From Streptococcus sp. oral taxon 431 (lineage in GTDB: Bacteria; Bacillota; Bacilli; Lactobacillales; Streptococcaceae): a stretch of DNA of 64,000 bases. Where the stretch lies: the NCBI RefSeq assembly GCF_023115445.1, contig NZ_JALDUI010000002.1:62001-126000 (forward strand), in the 5' to 3' direction. Shown piece after piece: positions 25,534 to 31,696 of this stretch. Every line of letters begins with the position of its first letter. The stretch's first letter is position 1. The notes under the pieces are model-generated. The model was not told the origin of the DNA. It saw nothing but the letters and a program-made list of their open reading frames with translations, and made no database searches. Made by a program: the position numbers and the translations under genes.

Positions 25534-25807
25534 TTTCTACCCCCAGAAACTTCCAGATGTCAGAAATTCTATAATAGATTTTCCTAGTATCTTCTAGTGG
25601 GGGCTGGTATCGTCTTAGCCCAGCATCTTCCCACTTTTGGAGTGTCTTGTACTTTATATCTAACTCGTCCATGGCTTCCTGAGCTGAGATTAACCCTGTC
25701 AACCGTAGTTTGAGTATAGCACGCGCATCCAGGTATTTTTCTACAAGGTTTAAAACGCCATGAGCTAACTCGTTTTCACTTTCTTTGCTTAAACTAAACA
25801 TATTCAT
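25526..25807 (-). CDS. MerR/excisionase-like helix-turn-helix protein
   Basis: A 93-residue protein. The C-terminal two-thirds is a MerR/Xis-type winged HTH: LISAQEAMDELDIKYKTLQKWE (residues about 38-59, shown as LISAQEAMDELD then IKYKTLQKWE), followed by a wing with RRYQPPLEDTRKIYYRISDI. Such proteins act as excision factors or small regulators in satellites. It overlaps the upstream wHTH gene by 14 bp and the downstream small ORF by 8 bp. Confidence 0.65.
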   Translation of the reverse strand: MNMFSLSKESENELAHGVLNLVEKYLDARAILKLRLTGLISAQEAMDELDIKYKTLQKWEDAGLRRYQPPLEDTRKIYYRISDIWKFLGVENG

Positions 25808-26135
25808 CCGCTCCCTTCAGTAGTTGCTTGTAACTCTCTAAATCAGCATTTAAAAGGACTGTTAGGCGTTTCTGTTCTTCCTGTACCTGGTTATAGAATG
25901 CCTTTGCTCCGTCCAGTAGCTCCTCTTTGTTAGCTGGGATAAAGTAGCCTCTGAAAGCTCCGTGACGTACCCCGATGATAGGAACACCGTAGCGCGTGAT
26001 TAGGCGACTGATAATGTCCTGTACAGTTCTTTCTGCCAGCTTGGTGATTAAGCTGATTTCTGCCCCTGTGATGGAGTTTTCAGCCCCCACTTTGATTAGT
26101 CTTAATACTCGCTTGTCATTCTCTGTCAGACTCAT
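25794..26135 (-). CDS. Winged-helix DNA-binding protein
   Basis: A 113-residue protein. The N-terminal 70 residues form a winged HTH (NSITGAEISLITKLAERTVQ then a DIISRLITRYGVPIIGVR recognition/wing segment), similar to phage replication-initiator and ArsR-like domains. A basic helical tail follows. It probably binds DNA for replication or regulation of the island. Overlaps on both sides (20 bp with the membrane-protein gene, 14 bp with the excisionase-like gene) place it in one operon. Confidence 0.6.
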   Translation of the reverse strand: MSLTENDKRVLRLIKVGAENSITGAEISLITKLAERTVQDIISRLITRYGVPIIGVRHGAFRGYFIPANKEELLDGAKAFYNQVQEEQKRLTVLLNADLESYKQLLKGADEYV

Positions 26136-26346
26136 TCAATTCCTCCCCATAGTTGACCCCTGCAAGCTGGATATAACGGCCATAATCAGGGTTTAAATCC
26201 TCGCTAGGTGTTTCTATCGTCTGTTTGTTTTCTCGCTCAATTTGGGCGCTTTTTTGCCGGTCTCGGTGGTTTAGATAGAGTAGTAAACCAATAAGTACCA
26301 CAAGAAAGATAATTGCCTGTGTGTTGGTTAAATCTAGTTCGTTCAT
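26116..26346 (-). CDS. Small single-pass membrane protein
   Basis: A 76-residue protein with one transmembrane helix (TQAIIFLVVLIGLLLYL, about residues 9-25), then a charged cytoplasmic-type stretch (NHRDRQKSAQIERENK) and an acidic tail. No family is recognised. A membrane protein inside a satellite replication operon is unusual, and it could act on the envelope or on phage entry. It overlaps the wHTH gene by 20 bp. Confidence 0.55.
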   Translation of the reverse strand: MNELDLTNTQAIIFLVVLIGLLLYLNHRDRQKSAQIERENKQTIETPSEDLNPDYGRYIQLAGVNYGEELNESDRE

Positions 26347-26347
26347 G

Positions 26348-26548
26348 TTATGCCCTCGCTTTATAGTTCTTGATGTAGTCCACTTGGTCGCTTCGTCCCA
26401 TCTTCAGGAAGTCGTCCACCTCTTCAGTGCTTACTTTTCGATCTACAAAATCAGAGATAAACTGGAAGAGGTTAGGGTGTCTCTCCTTGATTTCAGCCAT
26501 TCGTTTATCAAATTCTGCTTGTGTCATGTTGTCTAAGTCTAGTGTCAT
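26348..26548 (-). CDS. Small acidic satellite protein
   Basis: A 66-residue soluble protein beginning MTLDLDNMTQAEFDKRMAEI, with a helical acidic middle (FVDRKVSTEEVDDFLKMGRSD). The start at 26548 is chosen because AGGAGC lies 7 nt upstream; a longer frame to 26566 has none. One base separates its stop from the start of the membrane-protein gene. No family is recognised. Confidence 0.6.
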   Translation of the reverse strand: MTLDLDNMTQAEFDKRMAEIKERHPNLFQFISDFVDRKVSTEEVDDFLKMGRSDQVDYIKNYKARA

Positions 26549-26558
26549 TTTATTGCTC

Positions 26559-27059
26559 CTAATCAATCATCATTCCACGAGTATATAAGGATGAGTCTGT
26601 CCATGAATCCAAAACGTTCTTTTTCCCTCGTTTTTTCTTTGCGATATCAACCGCTATGACTTCCCAAACGTAATTTAATAACTGGCTTTGATTCATCGGG
26701 TAGGCATTTTCTTTAGTTATTTCAGCTAGGTAAGTGTTTAAGAAAAGAAAACCATCAAAGTTGGAAAGTAGCTTTATAAACTTAGTATCCCCCCAAAAAT
26801 TTCTGTAAGAAGACTCTTCTCGTCCTTCTAGTTCACCTATTACCTCAGCAATCACCCTCTGTTTCATCCTTTCCGTCTGTTCCTTTAGCGTTTGCTGTTG
26901 TTCATGGTATTCTGTGCTAGTTAGTTCATTATAAACATCATCCAAGTCATTCAATACCCTACTGATTGCTCTTTTAGCTATGATATTTCTAACCCCTGTA
27001 AGACTTCCTTGTATTTCTTCTAAATCTGTTGAAATAGCTTCGAATTTATCTGCTAACAT
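26559..27059 (-). CDS. Satellite hypothetical protein, coiled-coil N-terminus
   Basis: A 166-residue protein with no recognised domain. The N-terminal 75 residues are long charged helices, likely coiled coil (KFEAISTDLEEIQGSL, EYHEQQQTLKEQTERMKQR). The C-terminal part is mixed, with SSYRNFWGDTKFIKLLSNFD. AAAGGT precedes the ATG. It is the first gene of the leftward run that ends at the origin; the 305-bp gap upstream of it carries a probable small RNA gene on the other strand. Confidence 0.55.
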   Translation of the reverse strand: MLADKFEAISTDLEEIQGSLTGVRNIIAKRAISRVLNDLDDVYNELTSTEYHEQQQTLKEQTERMKQRVIAEVIGELEGREESSYRNFWGDTKFIKLLSNFDGFLFLNTYLAEITKENAYPMNQSQLLNYVWEVIAVDIAKKKRGKKNVLDSWTDSSLYTRGMMID

Positions 27060-27228
27060 GTTTTTTACCTTTGTTTCTATGTTGTGTAATTGCCCTGATG
27101 GCCTTTTAATTGTCGTTTCCTATACAGTATTAGCACCACTCCAAACGCTGGGCGATTGCCCCAAGTTGGCGAACGCATGGAGTGATGACCAGTTTAAAGA
27201 GTTGGCGCTCTCCGTATGGTCAAAATGT

Positions 27229-27256
27229 CCTAAATATGCTATAATTTAGGTATAAA
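27229..27256 (+). promoter_or_regulatory. Promoter(s) with inverted-repeat operator
   Basis: CCTAAAT, 8-nt spacer, ATTTAGG (27229-27250) covers an extended -10, TGCTATAAT (27237-27245). A second candidate -10, TATAAA, lies at 27251-27256. The second one has the same spacing to the shared 30-nt repeat as the integrase promoter has, so it is the more likely start. Confidence 0.6.
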
Positions 27257-27358
27257 TCTTTACTAAAACCCTTTTAATAATAGCTTGCCTGCGTTGTTAA
27301 ATTCGTTTTAGTGTTAGTGTGAAAGGCTTTGCTGATTGGTCTCGGTAAGCCTTTTTTG
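27257..27358 (+). ncRNA. Candidate small RNA of the island (~100 nt)
   Basis: A plus-strand unit with no ORF lies between minus-strand genes. It has a promoter at 27237-27256, and a strong terminator at its end: AAAGGCTT (27322-27329), 17-nt loop, AAGCCTTT (27347-27354) and a T-run to 27357. Its first 30 transcribed bases (27263-27292) match, with one mismatch, the leader just upstream of the integrase gene (30302-30331). Another hairpin, CACTCC/GGAGTG, lies upstream at 27138-27186. No RNA family is recognised. Confidence 0.5.
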
Positions 27359-27364
27359 TTTCAA

Positions 27365-27991
27365 TCACGCGCATTTAGGGCGTGGTTTTTTATTTCTGAA
27401 TACCATGGACTTGATTTCCTGATAACTCATATTCAAGCCAATCATGGCTATGACCATGTCCTCAAATGCCTGGTACTGCTCCAGTTCCTCACTGGTCAAG
27501 CTATCAATGCCGTTATAGCCCCCACGTTCTTCCCTCAACTGCTTGGCGTTCCTGTCGGTTACTGCTTTCAGTAGCAAGTTGTTCATGGTGCTATGCGCGT
27601 GCTTTGGTGCTTGTTCCCAGTTCTCAATGCTGTCATACAAGGCTTTTCTTTTTGGCTTTTCTATCGCCCTCTGCATACGAAACTTAGAAAGTTCCTCACG
27701 CATTTCAAAGAATGCTTTGACCAGGTTGGTTTTGAAGTTGGCCACTTGCTCGGTATTCTTTAAGAATGTAACTAACAAGGTCGCTTGTTGCTCATTCAAA
27801 ATATAGTCCTTGGTATTCTGGCCACTCTCCATAGCTTGGATTTTAAATCCAACCTTTCCGAGCTGTTCAAACCTTGCTTGATGTTTGCGGATCGTCTTGG
27901 TTATTGTGTGATGTTGCAATCCCGTGTATTCTGCAACAATACTGCTCAGCGTATACGGCTCTTTCTTGCCGTCCATGTAGACTAGTTCCAT
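27365..27991 (-). CDS. Rha family phage regulatory protein
   Basis: A 208-residue protein with an N-terminal Rha domain (residues about 10-100): SSIVAEYTGLQHHTITKTIR, GFKIQAMESGQNTKDYILNE and QATLLVTFLKNTEQVANFK, shown in pieces. The C-terminal half is charged and helical. Rha proteins are phage regulators, first described as blocking phage growth in hosts lacking IHF. They are common in satellites next to the CI/Cro switch. AAAGGAG precedes the ATG. It is transcribed with the Cro-like gene, 14 bp upstream. Confidence 0.82.
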   Translation of the reverse strand: MELVYMDGKKEPYTLSSIVAEYTGLQHHTITKTIRKHQARFEQLGKVGFKIQAMESGQNTKDYILNEQQATLLVTFLKNTEQVANFKTNLVKAFFEMREELSKFRMQRAIEKPKRKALYDSIENWEQAPKHAHSTMNNLLLKAVTDRNAKQLREERGGYNGIDSLTSEELEQYQAFEDMVIAMIGLNMSYQEIKSMVFRNKKPRPKCA

Positions 27992-28005
27992 TGGTTTGCT
28001 CCTTT

Positions 28006-28206
28006 CTAGCTATAAAATAGTTCATCTATGGTTATATCTGATTTGATTTCTGCAACCATTGACTTAATCGCTAGGCGTTCTTTGTCATTGAATGGCGTTT
28101 TACCTAATTCTTTGTTGTTGTATGACTGCAAAGAAATTTTTAGTTTGTCCGCCATCTGTTGCTGAGTCAGTCCTAACATAACCCGATAGCCTCGTAGTTT
28201 GCTCAT
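28006..28206 (-). CDS. Cro-like HTH repressor
   Basis: A 66-residue XRE-family protein starting MSKLRGYRVMLGLTQQQMAD, with the HTH in residues 5-35 (TQQQMADKLKISLQSYNNKE). I chose ATG 28206, with AAAGGGGG upstream, over the longer frame to 28281, which runs through the leader. It is divergent from the CI-like gene and drives the leftward operon with rha. Its promoter is TTGACA-17-TATCAT (28325-28330 and 28302-28307). Confidence 0.8.
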   Translation of the reverse strand: MSKLRGYRVMLGLTQQQMADKLKISLQSYNNKELGKTPFNDKERLAIKSMVAEIKSDITIDELFYS

Positions 28207-28275
28207 AGCTTTCCCCCTTTCTAAAAAATCCCCCCTCCATGAATAGATTGAAAGTGTGAAAGGTTGGAGGGGTTT

Positions 28276-28388
28276 GCACATTTTTTCTGTGCTTAAATTG
28301 TATGATACACAATATTTTTTCTGTTGTCAACTATTTTTTTAATTTTTGCACAAAAAAAATGTACTTTTTCTAAGATATAGTATATAAT
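28276..28388. promoter_or_regulatory. CI/Cro divergent promoters with two 17-bp operators
   Basis: Operator 1 is GCACA-N7-TGTGC (28276-28292), just downstream of the Cro promoter (-35 TTGACA 28325-28330, -10 TATCAT 28302-28307, minus strand). Operator 2 is GCACA-N7-TGTAC (28348-28364) and overlaps the -35 zone of the rightward CI promoter (-10 TATAAT at 28383-28388). Equal length and spacing suggest one dimeric repressor bound at both sites, shutting each promoter separately. Confidence 0.75.
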
Positions 28389-28412
28389 CATCTGTGAAAG
28401 GTGTGATAAAAC

Positions 28413-29036
28413 ATGAATAGATTGAAAGAATTAAGACAAGAAAAAAAGCTATCTCAAAAAGAGTTAGCTGAAAATATTGGGGTTCATTATCGGACTCTTC
28501 AAAATTGGGAAAACGGAGAAAGCCAAATCAAACCAGAAAAAGCCCAGCAACTAGCTGACTACTTCGGGGTAAGTGTTGGATATATGTTGGGGTATATTGA
28601 TGATTCTGAAATATATGACGATGAAGTTGTAATAGAACCTGAAAAGGGGATGATTTTAGCTTACTCTTTGGAACGTTCTAACAAAAAGCTCCAGGAAAAG
28701 ATGTTTAAAGACTTCATTACATTTTTCCGTGATAACACTATCTTTGTCAGTGATGAAGAAATTTTATCTCTGTACTCTATGGTGCAGTCTGCCAATCTTA
28801 ATAATTCCACACCAAGAGGTACACATTTTAATAATTTACTTTTTTCTAATACCGACGAAGCCAAACAAATAATCAAATCTTACTCATTTGTTTTCGGTAA
28901 CGAGTTTGCTAGAAATGATTTAGATGAGCAAATTCACGGATATATCTCTGAAGAAACCAGAACAAAAGAAAAAACTGCAAAACTCTTGAAAGTCTTGCAA
29001 TCAGCATATGGCGAACGCGACTACTTGGAGTATTAA
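28413..29036 (+). CDS. CI-like lysogeny repressor (XRE family)
   Basis: A 207-residue protein. The N-terminal HTH (about residues 3-58) includes KKLSQKELAENIGVHYRTLQ and WENGESQIKPEKAQQLADYF. The C-terminal region is helical and has no LexA-type S24 peptidase motifs. Lacking a self-cleavage domain, it is probably relieved by a helper-phage protein (as in PICI Stl) rather than by RecA. GAAAGGTG precedes the ATG. Its first 16 bases are duplicated at 28239-28254. Confidence 0.82.
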   Translation: MNRLKELRQEKKLSQKELAENIGVHYRTLQNWENGESQIKPEKAQQLADYFGVSVGYMLGYIDDSEIYDDEVVIEPEKGMILAYSLERSNKKLQEKMFKDFITFFRDNTIFVSDEEILSLYSMVQSANLNNSTPRGTHFNNLLFSNTDEAKQIIKSYSFVFGNEFARNDLDEQIHGYISEETRTKEKTAKLLKVLQSAYGERDYLEY

Positions 29037-29094
29037 GCGCACCATCGGCGAAGTCGTGGACATATACAGAGAGAATTAAAAAAGGAGAGCATCC

Positions 29095-29634
29095 ATGAAA
29101 AAACTACTAACCACATCAGCAATCTTGCTTACTGCTACTGTTCTAGTAGCTTGCTCTAACAATCAATCAGCTACCAAAGATAGCTCGGAGCAACCAAAAA
29201 CTGAGCAAAAAAACACTACTTCAACAAATACAAAAGCCAAAGTAGACAACAGTAAATATGATGATCTGATTTCTGAAATCAAATCAAAATTAGATCCTGA
29301 ATCAACTGGAGCAATAAGCGTAAAAATTCAAAACAGCGTAATCGATTCAGATTCATCCGAACCGCATGACGCAATCATGATTTTGCTAACTGGAACGGCT
29401 AAGGATAGCATAAAAGAAACTCTGGATGCAGTTAATTCTAATTCTGCTACTACTGACCAAAACAATGCAATCACTTTGATTCGTATGGCTATTTCTGAAT
29501 TTGCTAAAAAGTTACCAGACGACAATACTACTCTTTCCCTTGGGTATGAAAAATCTGCTGATCAATACGACTTAATCGCAAAATCTTCAAAACAAAAAGA
29601 TATTATCCCTGTTGGCGAAATCATCGTACAATAA
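29095..29634 (+). CDS. Island-encoded lipoprotein, candidate superinfection-exclusion protein
   Basis: A 179-residue lipoprotein. The signal peptide ends at the lipobox VLVAC (Cys about residue 20), followed by a Ser/Thr/Lys linker (about 21-50). A folded domain has a duplicated helix-strand pattern (ISEIKSKLDPESTGAISVKIQ, shown as ISEIKSKLDPES then TGAISVKIQ; later NAITLIRMAISEFAK). AAAGGAGAG precedes the ATG. It sits between the CI repressor and integrase genes, exactly where phage TP-J34 of S. thermophilus carries Ltp, a lipoprotein that blocks DNA injection. Function by position is an inference. Confidence 0.7.
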   Translation: MKKLLTTSAILLTATVLVACSNNQSATKDSSEQPKTEQKNTTSTNTKAKVDNSKYDDLISEIKSKLDPESTGAISVKIQNSVIDSDSSEPHDAIMILLTGTAKDSIKETLDAVNSNSATTDQNNAITLIRMAISEFAKKLPDDNTTLSLGYEKSADQYDLIAKSSKQKDIIPVGEIIVQ

Positions 29635-29716
29635 AAACTCCCCCATATTCGCCAATAGCAACCATCTTTTCATGGTCTATTGTGCAAAAACAAGGGAAAT
29701 TGCAAAATAGCAATAA

Positions 29717-29742
29717 AAAAGACAAGTCAACAAATGCTAACT
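29717..29742 (-). terminator. Hairpin after the lipoprotein gene
   Basis: GACAAGT and ACTTGTC pair around a 12-nt loop. On the minus strand it is followed by TTTTTTATT, so it looks like a terminator reading leftward, although no minus-strand gene is visible in 29635-30358. It may protect the lipoprotein gene from antisense transcription. Confidence 0.5.
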
Positions 29743-29929
29743 TGTCTATCAACCACTCCCTTCCCCTTTTTAGGGTGTTAGAAATGTTAGTTTTCCAACT
29801 ATTAAGAACTAATAGAAACGGGTTTGGAATTTTTTACCCCATCGCTTTTTAGGGACTCAGAAAATGAAGGAAATTGTTTTTTTCCAGTATTCTTGAAAAT
29901 CCGACTTTTTTCCAACATTTACCCGTATA

Positions 29930-30098
29930 AGCTCTATATCTACCAATTTTACGGAGTAGAATCTTGGTACGCCAGAGAATTACAAACCATTCTAGAATAT
30001 ATGGAGCGGCGTAACTTTAACCAAGTTATAGACAAAGCAAAATAGGCTGTGAAGACTCCGGAAAATCGTGGTTGCCAAGGTTGCGAAAGATAAAGTAA
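29930..30098 (+). pseudogene. Decayed DinD/KilA-N-like gene fragment
   Basis: Frame 1 reads YQFYGVESWYARELQTILEY and RRNFNQVIDKAK before a TAG at 30043-30045. Adding one base to the A4 run at 30039-30042 continues into IGCEDSGKSW (30042-30071). Together this matches the N-terminus of DNA-damage-inducible protein D (pattern G-E-x-W-x-AR-x-L, R-x-F-x-x-VI-x-KAK, CE-x-SG). No start codon region or C-terminal two-thirds is present, so it is a remnant with a 1-base deletion and truncation. The rest of 29743-30301 shows no other supported gene. Confidence 0.6.
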
Positions 30099-30288
30099 AA
30101 GCAGAATACCAGCTATTCAACAAAACTCAAAAAATAAACTCGAACTTTGAAAAAATTTTAAATACAGACCTGTTTACTATAAACAAGCCCATAATAGCCC
30201 CATATCCGCCTTATTTCCAACTCTGGTATTATTTACCGCCTGACTCTTTAAAATCGAATGTGGGGCAAACTGTGAAGCCCTGACATGA

Positions 30289-30294
30289 TATAAA
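30289..30294 (+). promoter_or_regulatory. Integrase promoter -10
   Basis: TGATATAAA (extended -10, TATAAA at 30289-30294). The predicted start is at about 30301, the first bases of the 30-nt repeat. Confidence 0.55.
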
Positions 30295-30301
30295 CCACAA
30301 T

Positions 30302-30331
30302 CTAAAACCTTTTTAATAATAGCTTGCCTGC
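30302..30331 (+). repeat. 30-nt repeat in the integrase leader
   Basis: CTAAAACCT followed by TTTTAATAATAGCTTGCCTGC. It matches 27263-27292 at 29 of 30 positions. It lies directly after the integrase -10 and 28 bp before the ATG. Confidence 0.85.
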
Positions 30332-30358
30332 TGATGTATTTTAGAAAGGTTTATCATC

Positions 30359-31525
30359 ATGAAAATAACTGAAGTTATAAAAAAAGACGGTAGTAAAGTC
30401 TACCGTGCTAATGTATATCTAGGAATTGACCAGGTAACAGGAAAGAAAGTTAAAACTAAGGTAACAGGTCGGACGCAAAAGGAAGTTAAGCAGAAAGCCA
30501 ATCAGGAAAAAATAGCTTTTCAAAAAGCAGGATCTACTAGACAAAAAGCTAGTACCATAACAAGCTATCAGGAATTAACCAGTCTCTGGTGGGAAAGTTA
30601 TAAAAATACTGTTAAGCCAAACACTCAAGGCAATGTTAGAAAGCTAATCGATAATCATATATTGCCTAATTTTGGGGCCTACAAGCTCGATAAGCTCACT
30701 ACTCCACTTATCCAGTCAATTATCAACAAACTTGCTGACAAGACTAACAGAGGGGAAAAGGGGGCTTTTCTACACTATGACAAGATACATGCTTTAAACA
30801 AACGTATCTTACAGTATGGCGTAACCATGCAAGCTATACCGTCCAATCCTGCCCGTGATGTTGTTTTACCTCGTAACACTCAGAAAGCAAAACGACAAAA
30901 AGTAAAGCACTTTGAAAATCCAGAATTAAAAAAGTTTCTTGGTTATCTCGATAATTTAGATAGCAATAGATATCGTTATTACTATGAGGCAACGCTCTAT
31001 AAGTTCCTATTGGCTACTGGTTGTCGCATCAATGAAGCTTTAGCCCTTTCCTGGTCTGATATAGATTTAGATAATGCCATTGTACACATCACCAAAACAC
31101 TAAATCGGGATCTAGAAATCAATAGCCCAAAATCTAAGGCTAGTTATCGGGATATAGATATAGATCAAGCGACTGTTAGCATGCTGAAACAGTACAAACT
31201 ACGCCAAACTAAAGAGGCCTGGAAGATAGGACAACGTGAAAGCGTGGTATTCTCTGATTTCATTCATGAATATCCTTGCAGTTCAAAACTTAAAAGAAGA
31301 TTGCTAACACATTTTAAGCGTGCTGATGTTCCTAACATTGGCTTTCACGGATTCCGTCATACTCACGCTAGTTTATTGCTTAACTCTGGCATTCCTTACA
31401 AAGAATTTCAGCACCGTTTAGGTCATTCTACTTTATCCATGACTATGGACATTTATAGCCACCTCTCAAAAGAGAATGCAAAAAAAGCAGTCTCATTCTA
31501 CGAAACTGCACTAAAAGCACTATAA
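30359..31525 (+). CDS. int: Tyrosine-type integrase of the island
   Basis: A 388-residue phage-type tyrosine recombinase. The N-terminal arm-binding domain (about residues 1-50; KKDGSKVYRANVYLG, KVTGRTQKEVKQK) is followed by a SAM-like core-binding domain (about 70-150). The catalytic domain carries the active-site Arg in TGCRINEAL, the HxxR box HGFRHTHASL, and the nucleophile Tyr in MTMDIYSHLS. GAAAGG precedes the ATG. It lies next to attR, as usual for satellites, and its stop codon abuts two GGGGAGCAAA repeats. Confidence 0.95.
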   Translation: MKITEVIKKDGSKVYRANVYLGIDQVTGKKVKTKVTGRTQKEVKQKANQEKIAFQKAGSTRQKASTITSYQELTSLWWESYKNTVKPNTQGNVRKLIDNHILPNFGAYKLDKLTTPLIQSIINKLADKTNRGEKGAFLHYDKIHALNKRILQYGVTMQAIPSNPARDVVLPRNTQKAKRQKVKHFENPELKKFLGYLDNLDSNRYRYYYEATLYKFLLATGCRINEALALSWSDIDLDNAIVHITKTLNRDLEINSPKSKASYRDIDIDQATVSMLKQYKLRQTKEAWKIGQRESVVFSDFIHEYPCSSKLKRRLLTHFKRADVPNIGFHGFRHTHASLLLNSGIPYKEFQHRLGHSTLSMTMDIYSHLSKENAKKAVSFYETALKAL

Positions 31526-31547
31526 GGGGAGCAAAAAGGGGAGCAAA
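31526..31547 (+). other. Right arm-type repeats (two GGGGAGCAAA copies)
   Basis: GGGGAGCAAA at 31526-31535 and 31538-31547, 12 bp apart, beginning 1 bp after the integrase stop. The second copy with its 5' A-run is identical over 15 bp to 19306-19320 at the left end. They are probable integrase arm-binding sites. Confidence 0.6.
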
Positions 31548-31613
31548 TTCCAAAATCAACATTTCAAGACAAAGTGAAAAGCCAATAACAACGGTGTTTT
31601 TGTAAGATTTTGT

Positions 31614-31641
31614 TTGAAAAAAGCCGATTTTGTAGTATAAT
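31614..31641 (+). promoter_or_regulatory. corA promoter assembled across attR
   Basis: TTGAAA (31614-31619), a 16-bp spacer and TATAAT (31636-31641). The -10 lies inside the 26-bp att core, while the first three bases of the -35 (TTG) come from island DNA. At the left junction the same positions read ACC. Confidence 0.65.
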
Positions 31642-31642
31642 A
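31617..31642. other. attR (right 26-bp direct repeat)
   Basis: Identical to 19171-19196. Host DNA (the corA leader) begins at 31643, and the integrase gene ends 92 bp upstream. Confidence 0.93.
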
Positions 31643-31696
31643 GTACGGTGTCAAAAATCACTTAAACACAGAATAGATTAGGAAAGGATAGGAGAT

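Larger units (their letters stand above)
19171..31642. mobile_element. Phage satellite / PICI-like chromosomal island (12.4 kb)
   Basis: The island is bounded by perfect 26-bp direct repeats between uvrA and corA. It has the typical satellite order: a tyrosine integrase at one end, a divergent CI/Cro pair, regulatory genes, a primase and helicase with an adjacent origin, a DUF1492 late regulator, and cargo genes at the far end. No capsid, tail, terminase or lysin gene is visible. The closest known type is the streptococcal satellite prophage/PICI group, which moves using a helper phage. Cargo includes a Panacea/PemK toxin pair and a lipoprotein. Confidence 0.92.

Noticed and set aside
28413..29036. 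LexA-like self-cleaving CI repressor
   Set aside because: No S24 Ser-Lys dyad region is visible after the HTH, so SOS-type autocleavage is not supported.
30068..30283. 71-codon ORF in the gap before int
   Set aside because: Start has no RBS and the composition looks non-coding. It overlaps the end of the decayed dinD-like fragment and is best seen as debris.
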